A program made the position numbers and the translations under genes. The notes under the pieces are model-generated. The model made no database searches, was not told the origin of the DNA, and saw only the letters and a program-made list of their open reading frames with translations. Below, piece after piece: positions 7,896 through 16,721 of a stretch of DNA of 64,000 nt. The stretch comes from Bacillota bacterium (GTDB lineage Bacteria > Bacillota > Desulfotomaculia > Desulfotomaculales > Desulfohalotomaculaceae). The stretch covers positions 62,001 through 126,000 of the forward strand of contig VENI01000007.1 of assembly GCA_009711615.1 (NCBI GenBank), in the 5' to 3' direction. The first letter of the stretch is position 1. Each line of letters opens with the position of its first letter.

Positions 7896-9303
7896 AGTTC
7901 TGAATCTCCAGTAATGCTTCCCTAGCTGCCTGCTGTACAGAATTAGATTCTGTGAGGTCGTCTTGCACTGCCTCCAAATGACGGACAGCTGACTGCATAC
8001 CTAGTTTTCCTAATGCGTTTACCGCATTTTCCCTTACCAGTGTCACATTATCTTTAAGGGCATTAATTAAATGAAAGAAAAAACACTGGTACCCAAGGTT
8101 ACCAATGGATTGACATGTCTTTACCCGTACCATGCTATCCCGGTGCTGCAGTGCTCTGGTTAATATTTCTATGGCACTGTTACCACCTAATACCCCACAA
8201 CCTGCAATAATTTCTAGTAAGACTGGTTTACTAACCTTGTTAATCAATACTTCAAACAAGCCAACTGCTTCGGTTTGCCGCTGTCTTACCAACTCTCTAA
8301 TAACCTGCACTATTATTTCGGTGTTTTTACCTGTTAATAATGTAGCGCTACATAGCCTCCCGTTTACATCATCAGCCTGTAGATTATACGATATTTCTTT
8401 TACTAACCGGGGTACCAATAATGGTGTTACCAACCGGGCTCCCTCTGGTGCCAACAACAAGCTATTATCATTACTGGACTTTACTAATAAATGTTTTTCC
8501 AATAATTTATCCATAATTTTTTCAACTTGTTGAGGGTTTTTATCTGACAGTATACCGCTGAATTTGGTTTTTGTCTCACCACCGTTGCTCAATTCCACTA
8601 TCATTTCTTCCGGGGTAAAATTCCCTTCTTCATAGTATAGTCCTTCCAGCAGACGCAGCAGATTATCTGCATCCATAGGAAGTTGAAGATCAAAAATAAC
8701 TTGTTCAGCCTGTAAACGGGCATAGTAATTTTTAAATATTTTAAAGCGTTTTTGAAAATCTTCCATAAACCAAATTAATTGCTTACTATAACCACTTAGT
8801 TCCGGCAGTTGCTGGTAACTGGTATATTTTATATCCTCCCTCTGAACCAGTTTTGAAAAGGTTAAATATCTCTTGCGAAACACTTCAATGTATGCTTCGG
8901 GAAAGTCGGTTTTTATAGCAGTTTGGTTAATGGAATTTCCTATTGTTAGCATACGCAAGATTACCTCCCACGGATGCCAAGGATGGCTTTCCGGCATTTC
9001 GTGTCTTCCCAGAACAGCTAATGCAATTTTAGTAATATCTACGGATAAACCTTCGGCAAAGGCTGGCGGGTAGGCGAATTCTGTGTTCAATTTGTTGGCC
9101 AGTATATCAATAAAGGTATTGTTTTCCAGATAGTGGTGATTTGTAATTAGGCAGGACATTAAGTGGGGAATCACATTTTCCCGTAGGTAAGTTAAAGCCA
9201 TTTCACTGCGTGGGCCACCCCACTCTTCGAAAAACAGTTTTTCTAGCTGATTATGTAACTGTTCTTTTACTTCCGGTGGATATTTTTCTTTTTCTGCCAG
9301 CAT
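7885..9303 (-). CDS. HEAT-repeat protein of unknown function
   Basis: A 472-residue soluble protein. The C-terminal 130 residues are HEAT/PBS-lyase-type repeats (SAIEILTRALQHRDSMVRVKTCQSIGNLGYQ, INALKDNVTLVRENAVNALGKLGMQSAVRHLEAV). The N-terminal 340 residues are helical, with no family that I recognise. I choose the ATG at 9303 because AGAGGTGATGG lies just before it; an upstream start at 9366 lacks a site. It stands alone, convergent with ktrB. HEAT arrays usually bind proteins or nucleic acids; the partner is not evident here. Confidence 0.7.
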   Translation of the reverse strand: MLAEKEKYPPEVKEQLHNQLEKLFFEEWGGPRSEMALTYLRENVIPHLMSCLITNHHYLENNTFIDILANKLNTEFAYPPAFAEGLSVDITKIALAVLGRHEMPESHPWHPWEVILRMLTIGNSINQTAIKTDFPEAYIEVFRKRYLTFSKLVQREDIKYTSYQQLPELSGYSKQLIWFMEDFQKRFKIFKNYYARLQAEQVIFDLQLPMDADNLLRLLEGLYYEEGNFTPEEMIVELSNGGETKTKFSGILSDKNPQQVEKIMDKLLEKHLLVKSSNDNSLLLAPEGARLVTPLLVPRLVKEISYNLQADDVNGRLCSATLLTGKNTEIIVQVIRELVRQRQTEAVGLFEVLINKVSKPVLLEIIAGCGVLGGNSAIEILTRALQHRDSMVRVKTCQSIGNLGYQCFFFHLINALKDNVTLVRENAVNALGKLGMQSAVRHLEAVQDDLTESNSVQQAAREALLEIQNSTQ

Positions 9304-9540
9304 ACCATCACCTCTTTGATAATACTTAATATCTATTTTACCATGTTTTCTAAACTTTGTGAGCATCTAAAGAAATTTTACACTATTTTAAAATACTTTT
9401 CACAATATAAGGGTTAATAAAGATTTAGACCTAATCTAATTGTTAACGTGTATGGTATAAACTACTTTCTAGAAGGAAATTGGGGCATAAAAAAGAATAA
9501 TTAATTCCATAACATAAATATATGTAGCAAGGAGGTATAG

Positions 9541-10473
9541 ATGTTGAAAGTTAACTTTGGCATTTGTACAAACTTTACAATTAAACGTTGGTCAGACCCT
9601 GATGATTGGGCAAGAATAATAAAAAACGACTTAGGTTTAGATTTGGTTCAGTTGTCCTTTGACCAATTCGACCCTCGGGGAAATTCGAATTACGTCAAAT
9701 CTTACTGTGATAAAGTTATGACTGCCTGTAACAGACATGGTATAAATATACATTCTACTTTTACCGGTCTGTCAATTTATTCCCATAACTTGTTGTACCA
9801 CCCCCTATTGGAAGGAAGATTAGATGGTCTGGATTGGTTTGAAAGCGCTTTTAAAATGACCAGCTATTATGGAGTTACCGCCACCGGTGGTCCCTTTGGT
9901 GGAATGGATGTCAATACCTTTCAAGATACATCCAAAAGAAAATATTATGAAACATGGGCTGAAGAGGCATTGGTCAACTTATTGCAGTTGGCAGGTAATA
10001 AGGGGATTAAAGACTTTTACTGGGAACCAACCCCGGTTAGACGGGAAGGACCGGTTACCGTTAAGGAAACTAAAGAACTGATGGATAGAATAAACAGTTT
10101 AACAGATGAAAATAGTGCAAATTTTTCACTGTGTCTGGATACCGGCCATGCAACCAGTCCAATGGCCTGGGATACAGACCGCAACCCTTATCACTGGATT
10201 GAAAAACTGGGCAGGTATGCTCCGGTAATACACCTGCAGCAGTCTGACGGTGTACTGGATCGGCACTGGCCCTTCACACCCGAGTACAATAAAAATGGTA
10301 TTATTGATGCCAATATGTTGATAGACGCCATAGAAAAATCATCATTGGACGAAACCACTTTACTGATAGAGGTAGGACACCCCTTTGAGGAAAACGATGA
10401 CAAGGTTTTAGATGAAGTAAAACAGAGTGTTTATTACTGGCGTGAAGCTTTAATTAAACGGGAGATAATATAG
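9541..10473 (+). CDS. TIM-barrel sugar-phosphate isomerase/epimerase-like protein
   Basis: A 310-residue protein of the xylose-isomerase-like TIM-barrel (AP-endonuclease-2) superfamily. Candidate metal and catalytic residues occur in the expected order: ..DFYWEPTP (Glu, strand 5), LCLDTGHATSP (Asp, His), VIHLQQSDG and a terminal LLIEVGHPFE (Glu). Such enzymes move the carbonyl or invert a hydroxyl next to it in ketoses and ketose phosphates, which suits the neighbouring polyol genes. A C4 or C5 ketose-phosphate epimerase is one possibility, but the substrate cannot be read from the sequence. It starts after AAGGAGGTATAG and is followed 20 bases later by the hexuloisomerase gene, so the two form an operon. 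Confidence 0.7.
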   Translation: MLKVNFGICTNFTIKRWSDPDDWARIIKNDLGLDLVQLSFDQFDPRGNSNYVKSYCDKVMTACNRHGINIHSTFTGLSIYSHNLLYHPLLEGRLDGLDWFESAFKMTSYYGVTATGGPFGGMDVNTFQDTSKRKYYETWAEEALVNLLQLAGNKGIKDFYWEPTPVRREGPVTVKETKELMDRINSLTDENSANFSLCLDTGHATSPMAWDTDRNPYHWIEKLGRYAPVIHLQQSDGVLDRHWPFTPEYNKNGIIDANMLIDAIEKSSLDETTLLIEVGHPFEENDDKVLDEVKQSVYYWREALIKREII

Positions 10474-10493
10474 ATAGAAAGGATTGATTGTAG

Positions 10494-11051
10494 ATGCAGA
10501 TGGAACAGTTAAAGAAATTAATGGTCGATGAAGTGGCGACTATTTTCAACAATATTAATGAGAATGAGATTGCCAGTCTGGTGGACGAAATAGCCGTTGC
10601 CAAGCGGGTATTTATTTATGGTTTAGGCCGGGAGCGCTTAATGTTGCAAGCCTTTGCAATGCGCTTAATGCACTTAGGTATAGACGTTCATATGGTTGGT
10701 GATGTTACCACACCAGGAATTAAGGAAGGTGATTTGTTTGTCACCAGTTCAGGTACAGGTTACCTTTCCACCGTGGAGGCTTTACTTAAAATAGTTAAGC
10801 ACTCTAAAGCCCGAACCGCCTTTATGACTGCTCACCCTGACTCCCCCCTTCCCCAACAGGCGGAGTTGATAATTAAAATACCTGCACAGACAATGAAGGA
10901 CAACCTTGAAAGCAGAACATCACCTCAGCCTATGGGAGCACTATTTGAGCAGGCACAACTACTAATGTTGGAAATGGTGATTGTGTTGTTGATAGAGAAG
11001 TTAGGTGTAACGGAAAGTGATATGGAGAAGAATCATACTAATTTGGAATAA
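10494..11051 (+). CDS. 6-phospho-3-hexuloisomerase-like SIS-domain protein
   Basis: A 185-residue SIS-domain sugar isomerase. The family pattern is clear: a glycine-rich YGLGRERLMLQAFAMRLMHLG, VGDVTTPGI, a phosphate-binding SSGTGYLSTVE stretch, SPQPMGALFEQA with the catalytic glutamate, and a terminal EKNHTNLE with the histidine. The family member PHI interconverts 3-hexulose 6-phosphate and fructose 6-phosphate in the ribulose monophosphate pathway. Its usual partner, hexulose-phosphate synthase, is absent; a TIM-barrel epimerase takes that place. The pair may therefore feed an unusual ketose phosphate into fructose 6-phosphate. The usual GAGRSG motif is altered to GLGRER, a hint of changed specificity. 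Confidence 0.75.
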   Translation: MQMEQLKKLMVDEVATIFNNINENEIASLVDEIAVAKRVFIYGLGRERLMLQAFAMRLMHLGIDVHMVGDVTTPGIKEGDLFVTSSGTGYLSTVEALLKIVKHSKARTAFMTAHPDSPLPQQAELIIKIPAQTMKDNLESRTSPQPMGALFEQAQLLMLEMVIVLLIEKLGVTESDMEKNHTNLE

Positions 11052-11056
11052 ACAGG

Positions 11057-11083
11057 AGTTAGTAGTTAGAAGTTAGGAGTTAG
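11057..11083. repeat. Four-copy 7-base tandem repeat
   Basis: The unit AGTTAG(N) recurs with an exact 7-base period at 11057, 11064, 11071 and 11078, starting five bases after the hexuloisomerase stop. It lies in the short gap between convergent operons and has no evident function. Confidence 0.7.
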
Positions 11084-11125
11084 AATCAGAAAAAACCAAA
11101 TAAATTATGTGAATGTTAATTTGGT

Positions 11126-11147
11126 GGGGCGGCATTGAAACCGCCCC
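11126..11147. terminator. GC-rich hairpin between convergent operons
   Basis: GGGGCGG (11126-11132) pairs with CCGCCCC (11141-11147) around an 8-base loop. No good T-run follows on either strand, so termination is only likely, perhaps in both directions, from its position between convergent transcripts. Confidence 0.4.
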
Positions 11148-11181
11148 CTTACAAACCTAGGACATGCCCATTTTAAATTAT

Positions 11182-12159
11182 TCATTTTACATTTTTCATT
11201 GACTTATTAACTTCTGATAAGGTTGGTAGTGCTGAGATGGCTCCGTTTTTGGTGCAGGTTAGTGCTCCGGCGGCATTGGCGAACTTGCATAGGTGTTCCA
11301 TTTTTTCTACACTAATGCCTTTAATGTTTTCCCTGTTGCTAATCCCTGCCTCTACCAGTTTGGTTAAAACCGCTGCGGTGAAGGCGTCACCCGCTCCGGT
11401 GGTGTCCACTGGCTTTACTTTTATGCCAGGTACCTCTCTGCTGTACGCCGTTGTTTTTATATAACAGCCCTTAGACCCCAGGGTTACCAGCACCAGTTCC
11501 GCACCCATTTGCAATAACTTTTCTGCCCCTGCATCTATCTCTTGCTGACATGTGGCAAAATACAGTTCTTCTTCGCTTACCTTTACTATGTCCGCCAACT
11601 GCAGTGCGTTTAAAAATTCTTCCTTTGCCTTATCCAACGATGGCCATAGCGGTTCACGAAGGTTTACATCCAACGATATAACCTTTCCCATCTGCCTGGC
11701 TAATTTCACCGTATGATAAGTGGCAGCAGCAGAAGGGTTATCGATTAAGGAAACTGTGCCAAAATGAAGTACTTTTGCCCTTTTTATATACTCTTCCTTT
11801 ATTTCTTCCGGTTGCAATAATATATCTGCACAGGGACTACGGTAAAAAATAAATTCCCGTTCCCCGTTTTCTTTTAAAGTCACAAATGCCAGTGCTGTTT
11901 TAGCCTCATCTGTATATACTAACGCTTCGGTATCTACACCATTTTGATACAAAGTTTGTTTCAAAAAATCACCAAATTCGTCACGTCCCAGTTTGCCTAT
12001 AAAACCAGAATAGCCGTTTAGACGGGATACTCCCACCGCCACATTGGCCGGTGCCCCACCCGGTCTTTTTTCAAAAGCCGGGGTATCGGCCAACCCTTTA
12101 CCGGGGGTAGTTGGTATAAAATCAATCAATGCTTCACCAATTGCAATAATGTCTGGCAC
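11182..12159 (-). CDS. PfkB-family fructokinase
   Basis: A 325-residue ribokinase-superfamily sugar kinase. It opens with DIIAIGEALIDF, has the first PfkB signature around KRPGGAPANVAVGVSRLN, and the second, DTTGAGDAFTAAVL (about residues 252-265), with the catalytic aspartate and anion hole. The FRSPCADILL segment and overall length favour fructokinase over ribokinase or KDG kinase. It starts at GTG after AGGAGGTGCACCC and is the last gene of the polyol operon, where it would phosphorylate fructose made from sorbitol or mannitol by the upstream dehydrogenases. Confidence 0.82.
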   Translation of the reverse strand: MPDIIAIGEALIDFIPTTPGKGLADTPAFEKRPGGAPANVAVGVSRLNGYSGFIGKLGRDEFGDFLKQTLYQNGVDTEALVYTDEAKTALAFVTLKENGEREFIFYRSPCADILLQPEEIKEEYIKRAKVLHFGTVSLIDNPSAAATYHTVKLARQMGKVISLDVNLREPLWPSLDKAKEEFLNALQLADIVKVSEEELYFATCQQEIDAGAEKLLQMGAELVLVTLGSKGCYIKTTAYSREVPGIKVKPVDTTGAGDAFTAAVLTKLVEAGISNRENIKGISVEKMEHLCKFANAAGALTCTKNGAISALPTLSEVNKSMKNVK

Positions 12160-12174
12160 GGGTGCACCTCCTGG

Positions 12175-13701
12175 CTAGATATTATTTAGCCGCTTAAAAA
12201 TTGATTTCAGCGGTGGATATACGTCAACATAGATACCGTACATCTTGTTATATAATTCAATATTCTTTTGCTGAGGTGTCACTTTTTCCATTTGTTGGTT
12301 GGCAATTACTTTAACGGCCTCATCAATGCTGCTGTAAGCACTGGCAGCCACCGACCCCAGCACTGCCGCACCATAGGCCGGTCCATTTGAATTCTGCATT
12401 ACATTCAGATTCAACCCAAATACATCAGCCATTATCTGCCGCCATACTGGACTACGGGCACCGCCACCAGTAATTCTCAAATCATCCAGTTTAATGCCCA
12501 GTTGAGCCATAATTTCTAGGGTATCTTTTTGACTAAATGCCACCCCTTCCATTACCGCCCTGCCTAAATGCCCTTTATTGTGTTTCAAGTTCATTCCCAC
12601 AAACACACCCCTGGCATAAGGGTCAGCATGGGGGGTACGTTCACCGGAGAGGTATGGAAGAAATACCAGCCCTTCGCAACCCGGCGGTACTAATGCTGCC
12701 TCATCGCTTATATATTCGTAGGGGTCTTTTCCTGTTAGTTTTGCCACAGTTGTTTCTTCACCAGATAGTGTATCTCTGAACCAGCGCATAGAACCACCAG
12801 CAGCCATTGTTACTCCCATTAGGTGCCATTGACCCGGTACAGCATGGCAGAATGTATGCAGTCTGCCTGCTTCATCCACTGCCGGAGTTTCACTGGGGGT
12901 AAAAATAACACCAGATGTACCCAAGCTGACAGTGGCCATACCAGACTTAACAATGCCATTGCCCACAGCACCGGCCGCATTGTCCCCCGCACCAGCAGCA
13001 ACAGTGGTCCCTTCGATAAGACCTGTATCCTCAGCCCCGGTTGCGTTGATTTTACCTACCGCTTCCGGGCTTTCAAACACTTCCGCCAACCAGGATTCGG
13101 GAATATCTAACGCTGCCAATATGTCATTACTCCACCGTCTGTTAACTACGTCCAACAGCAGCATACCGCTGGCATCGGAAACATCGGTGGCAAAACCACC
13201 GGTTAACCGCCAGCTGATATAATCCTTGGGTAGCAGCACTTTGGCCACCCGCTGGTAGTTTTCCGGCTCATTGTCTTTTAGCCACAATATCTTTGGAGCG
13301 GTAAAACCAGCCAAGGCAGGATTTGACACCAGTTCAATTAGCTTCTTTTCACCCACGATGTTATTGATTTGTTCACACTGATCAGCGGTTCGCTGGTCGC
13401 ACCATAAAATAGCTTCTCTAATCACCTTACCGTGTTTATCAAGAAACACCGAACCATGCATTTGTCCTGTTAGGCCGACTCCCTTTATTTGCTCAGCAAT
13501 GATACCACTATTTAACACGTCATTGACTGCGGAACAGGTGGCTTGATACCAATCTTCAGGATTTTGTTCCGCCCACCCGGGTCGGGGTACATGTAATGGG
13601 TATTCCCTGGTGGACTCCGCTGCAATGTTACCTTCTCGGTCCACCGCCAGTACCTTTACCCCGGTGGTGCCAATATCAATACCCAGGTACAATTCTTGCA
13701 T
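12175..13701 (-). CDS. xylB: Xylulokinase
   Basis: A 508-residue FGGY-family kinase. The N-terminal phosphate loop is LGIDIGTTGVKVLAV; the active-site region includes GQMHGSVFLDKHG; the C-terminal ATP domain shows LPYLSGERTPHADPYARGVFVG and DDLRITGGGARSPVWRQIMADVFG, typical of XylB. It converts D-xylulose to xylulose 5-phosphate. With two zinc polyol dehydrogenases directly upstream, xylulose probably arises from xylitol or D-arabitol, as there is no xylose isomerase. Neighbouring genes are 10-16 bases away on the same strand. Confidence 0.9.
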   Translation of the reverse strand: MQELYLGIDIGTTGVKVLAVDREGNIAAESTREYPLHVPRPGWAEQNPEDWYQATCSAVNDVLNSGIIAEQIKGVGLTGQMHGSVFLDKHGKVIREAILWCDQRTADQCEQINNIVGEKKLIELVSNPALAGFTAPKILWLKDNEPENYQRVAKVLLPKDYISWRLTGGFATDVSDASGMLLLDVVNRRWSNDILAALDIPESWLAEVFESPEAVGKINATGAEDTGLIEGTTVAAGAGDNAAGAVGNGIVKSGMATVSLGTSGVIFTPSETPAVDEAGRLHTFCHAVPGQWHLMGVTMAAGGSMRWFRDTLSGEETTVAKLTGKDPYEYISDEAALVPPGCEGLVFLPYLSGERTPHADPYARGVFVGMNLKHNKGHLGRAVMEGVAFSQKDTLEIMAQLGIKLDDLRITGGGARSPVWRQIMADVFGLNLNVMQNSNGPAYGAAVLGSVAASAYSSIDEAVKVIANQQMEKVTPQQKNIELYNKMYGIYVDVYPPLKSIFKRLNNI

Positions 13702-13711
13702 ACTATACCTC

Positions 13712-14722
13712 CTACTTCCAGGGTTTCACCAGCACTTTGAGGTCATGTTTATCCTTTGGCTGGGATAAGTACTTTGGAAATTGATCCAGAGTTATTTCTT
13801 TTGTGGTTAACACCTCTGATGCTACCACACCATTTTTTAACAGGTTAATTGCTGGGTGGAAAGTAAATAACAGTGCCATTGTTCCAATTATTTCCCAGTC
13901 ATTATTGTATATTTCAAAGGGGCTTACCTTAACCTTAGCATCGTTAGGAGCACAGCCAAACTGCATTATTTTGGCCCTTTTGCCGGCAAATTGGAACATA
14001 TTTTCAATAACCGCCGGTATGCCGGTGGCATCTATCACAACATCAAAGCCCAGTGGATACTCTTCTTTTAATCCATCGGTACCAACAAATGTCTTGTGGG
14101 CACCCAGTTTTTTAGCTGTGGCCAGTTTTTCCTCTGCCAGGTCAACCACCACAACTTCTGATGCACCACCCTTCAGTAAGGACTGCTGTAGCAGTAAACC
14201 CATGGGACCAGCGCCAAAAAGCAGCACTTTGTCTCCAAAACGCATGTTTAAACGTCGCATGGCATAAACAACGCAGGAAAGGGGTTCCACATAAGCGCCT
14301 TCATTAAAGCTCATGTTTTCTGGCATACTGTACAGATTCTTTGCTGGTAATACCACATATTCCGCAAAGGCACCGTTCATGGTTACCCCAATTGCATTCC
14401 ACTTTTGGCACATGTTTCCTTGGTTGTTTAAGCAGTAGTAGCATTCCCCGCAATAAACTGACGGGTCCGCAGACACTCTGTCCCCTGTCTGCCAATCTTC
14501 TACTCCTTCACCCAATTCATAAACGGTTCCAGAAAATTCATGACCGGGTACCAGTGGATATGAAGATAAAAAATCCCCTTCCAGGATATGATAATCTGTA
14601 CCGCAAACCCCGCAGGCTTCCACTTTTACTACTACTTCACCGGCTTTAGGAGTGGGATAAGGCACTTCTTTTATCTCAATTTTATGCGGCCCTTCAATAA
14701 CCGCAGCTCGCATGGTTTTCAT
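13712..14722 (-). CDS. Zinc-dependent polyol/alcohol dehydrogenase (MDR family)
   Basis: A 336-residue medium-chain dehydrogenase. Catalytic zinc ligands are in EACGVCGTDYH and the following PGHEFSG; the structural-zinc lobe has CGECYYCLNNQGNMC (four cysteines); the NAD(P)-binding turn is LLFGAGPMGLLL. The family oxidises secondary alcohol groups of polyols; D-arabitol or a related polyol to a ketose is reasonable because xylulokinase follows ten bases downstream. It shares an operon with a second, distinct dehydrogenase, so the pathway likely accepts more than one polyol. The exact substrate is not readable. Confidence 0.82.
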   Translation of the reverse strand: MKTMRAAVIEGPHKIEIKEVPYPTPKAGEVVVKVEACGVCGTDYHILEGDFLSSYPLVPGHEFSGTVYELGEGVEDWQTGDRVSADPSVYCGECYYCLNNQGNMCQKWNAIGVTMNGAFAEYVVLPAKNLYSMPENMSFNEGAYVEPLSCVVYAMRRLNMRFGDKVLLFGAGPMGLLLQQSLLKGGASEVVVVDLAEEKLATAKKLGAHKTFVGTDGLKEEYPLGFDVVIDATGIPAVIENMFQFAGKRAKIMQFGCAPNDAKVKVSPFEIYNNDWEIIGTMALLFTFHPAINLLKNGVVASEVLTTKEITLDQFPKYLSQPKDKHDLKVLVKPWK

Positions 14723-14737
14723 AGTTAATGCCTCCTC

Positions 14738-15778
14738 TTACAGATTGACCATTACTTTAATGCTGGTATTTTTTTCAGTACGGGCAACTTCCAGTGCTTC
14801 TTTAGATTGATCCAATGTAAAACTGTGGGTTACTAACTTGTCAACTGGTGCAATGCCACTGGCAAGTAGTTGCACTGCTGTTGGATATGTGTTACAGTAA
14901 CGGAAAATACCAAAAACATCCAGTTCATTATCGGCGATGTTGAGTACGTTAAACTCCACTTCCGGTTTCGGTGGCAAGCCTACCAACGCCACTTTGCCGC
15001 CCCGGCGTGCTATATCCACAGCCATACGGTTAGTTGCAGTGCTACCAGCAGTCTCAAGGGCAACATCTACTCCCTCTCCATCGGTCAGTTCCATTACTGC
15101 CTCTTTAACGTTCTTTTCCTTAGCATTAATTACAGTAGTGGCTCCCATTTCTTTAGCCATATCCAATCGGATATTTTCCAGGTCAGCAGCGATGATATTG
15201 GTGGCTCCAAATGCTTTAGCTGCCACTATTGTCAGCAGTCCCACCGGCCCTAAACCCATTACCGCCACTGTATCGCCCGGTTTTACTCCCGCACGTTTAC
15301 ATGCGTGTAGTCCAACAGAAAACGGCTCAATTAAAGATGCTGCTTCATAGGTCATGTTGTCTGGGATGGAGTGTAAGAAGTCAGCTCTCATAGAAATATA
15401 TTCACAAAAAGCACCGTCCACCGGTGGTGTGGCTAGAAATACCACGTCAGGACAAAGATTGTAACGGCCCTCTTTGCAGTATTTGCATTCACCACAGGTA
15501 ACCCCAGGCTCAATGGCCACACGCTGTCCAACTGTTACATTAGTAACGTTTTCACCCACGGCAACCACTTCTCCACCTGCTTCGTGGCCCAATATCAAGG
15601 GTTTCTCCACTACATAGCGACCGATTTTACCGTGTTCGTAATAGTGTACATCTGAACCGCATATACCCACCGCTTTAACTTTTACCAGGGCCTCATCGGG
15701 CTTAACTTCCGGCACTGGTAGCTCTTCAATGCGCACATCAAAGGGTTTGTGTAAAACTGCAGCTTTCATTTTTTCCAT
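14738..15778 (-). CDS. Sorbitol/xylitol dehydrogenase-like zinc dehydrogenase
   Basis: A 346-residue MDR protein closer to sorbitol dehydrogenases: AVGICGSDVHYYEHGKIG and ILGHEAGGEV carry the catalytic-zinc cysteine, histidine and glutamate; CGECKYCKEGRYNLCP holds the structural zinc; AVMGLGPVGLLTI is the dinucleotide site. It should oxidise sorbitol to fructose or xylitol to xylulose with NAD. The position between the ABC transporter and kinases supports polyol catabolism. A hairpin at 15848-15868 separates it from the transporter genes and may tune its mRNA level. Confidence 0.85.
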   Translation of the reverse strand: MEKMKAAVLHKPFDVRIEELPVPEVKPDEALVKVKAVGICGSDVHYYEHGKIGRYVVEKPLILGHEAGGEVVAVGENVTNVTVGQRVAIEPGVTCGECKYCKEGRYNLCPDVVFLATPPVDGAFCEYISMRADFLHSIPDNMTYEAASLIEPFSVGLHACKRAGVKPGDTVAVMGLGPVGLLTIVAAKAFGATNIIAADLENIRLDMAKEMGATTVINAKEKNVKEAVMELTDGEGVDVALETAGSTATNRMAVDIARRGGKVALVGLPPKPEVEFNVLNIADNELDVFGIFRYCNTYPTAVQLLASGIAPVDKLVTHSFTLDQSKEALEVARTEKNTSIKVMVNL

Positions 15779-15847
15779 TTATGTTTCACCTCTCGTAAAA
15801 ATGTTATCGTTTAATAATTTAGATTTTTAATTGCAATATATAATTAG

Positions 15848-15868
15848 ACAGGGGCAGAACACCCCTGT
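15848..15868 (-). terminator. Intra-operon hairpin between transporter and dehydrogenase genes
   Basis: ACAGGGG (15848-15854) pairs with CCCCTGT (15862-15868), 7-base loop. In the minus-strand direction no T-run follows, so this is more likely a partial terminator or an mRNA 3'-end stabiliser than a full stop; the T-run is on the plus side. Confidence 0.45.
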
Positions 15869-15876
15869 TTTGTTTC

Positions 15877-16716
15877 TTATTTAACCGCACCCATGGACAA
15901 TCCTCGCACTAGGTATTTACGCACTGCCAACCCTGCTATTACCATCGGTAAAATAATTACTGTACCTGTGGCCATTGCCTGACCCCAAGCAATACCTGTT
16001 TGACTTACCAGTAGTGATGCAGCAACTGGTATAGTTTGAGTATCGTGGCCAGTAAATACCGACGCAAAAGCAAAGTCGTTCCAGGCAAACATCAAGCAAA
16101 GAATGCCGGTGGCTACCAACCCGGGGGCAACCTGAGGTAAAGCTATTCTATAAAAAGCCTGAAACTTAGTGGCCCCGTCCACCATGGCCGCATGTTCCAT
16201 GTCTGGCGGAAGTTCGGCAAAAAAGGTCATCATCATCCACAGTGCAAAGGGTAGGTTAAAAGTGGTATAGGCCACCACCAACCCAAATGTGGATCCAATA
16301 AGATGGAAATTGGCAAAAATTAAATACAACGGCACTATTGCAGCAGCTATAGGTGTCATTCTGGTACTGATAATCCAAAAGGCTATGTGCTTCTTGCCTC
16401 GGTAATTACCCCGGGCTAAGGCATAACCGCCAAATGTACCTAGTAATAACGCTACAACAGTTGATGAACCTGCTGCAATTAAGCTGTTATTTAGAAACTG
16501 TCCAAAATTCCCTTCATCAAACATAAATGCATAAGTGCTGAATGTTGGCTTAAATATAAATTTCGGCGGCATGGAAAACATGCCAGCTTCGGTCTTTAAA
16601 GAGGACAACACCATCCATACTATGGGTAACAGCGCCCATACCATAGCAATGGTTAAGGCAGTTAAAATAAGTACTCTTGTAACTATCTTCCTTGTTGTTA
16701 GTTTATCTTTGGCCAT
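15877..16716 (-). CDS. Sugar/polyol ABC transporter permease, MalG type
   Basis: A 279-residue inner-membrane permease with about six helices (first at residues 12-32). The EAA loop, which contacts the ATPase, reads MEHAAMVDGATKFQAFYRIALPQVAPGL near residues 172-198. The MalG-type end MGAVK is present. It pairs with the MalF-type permease five bases upstream; both start with good ribosome-binding sites. With the lipoprotein and UgpC-like ATPase it makes a CUT1-family importer, here judged by context to carry a polyol. Confidence 0.9.
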   Translation of the reverse strand: MAKDKLTTRKIVTRVLILTALTIAMVWALLPIVWMVLSSLKTEAGMFSMPPKFIFKPTFSTYAFMFDEGNFGQFLNNSLIAAGSSTVVALLLGTFGGYALARGNYRGKKHIAFWIISTRMTPIAAAIVPLYLIFANFHLIGSTFGLVVAYTTFNLPFALWMMMTFFAELPPDMEHAAMVDGATKFQAFYRIALPQVAPGLVATGILCLMFAWNDFAFASVFTGHDTQTIPVAASLLVSQTGIAWGQAMATGTVIILPMVIAGLAVRKYLVRGLSMGAVK

Positions 16717-16721
16717 GTCAT

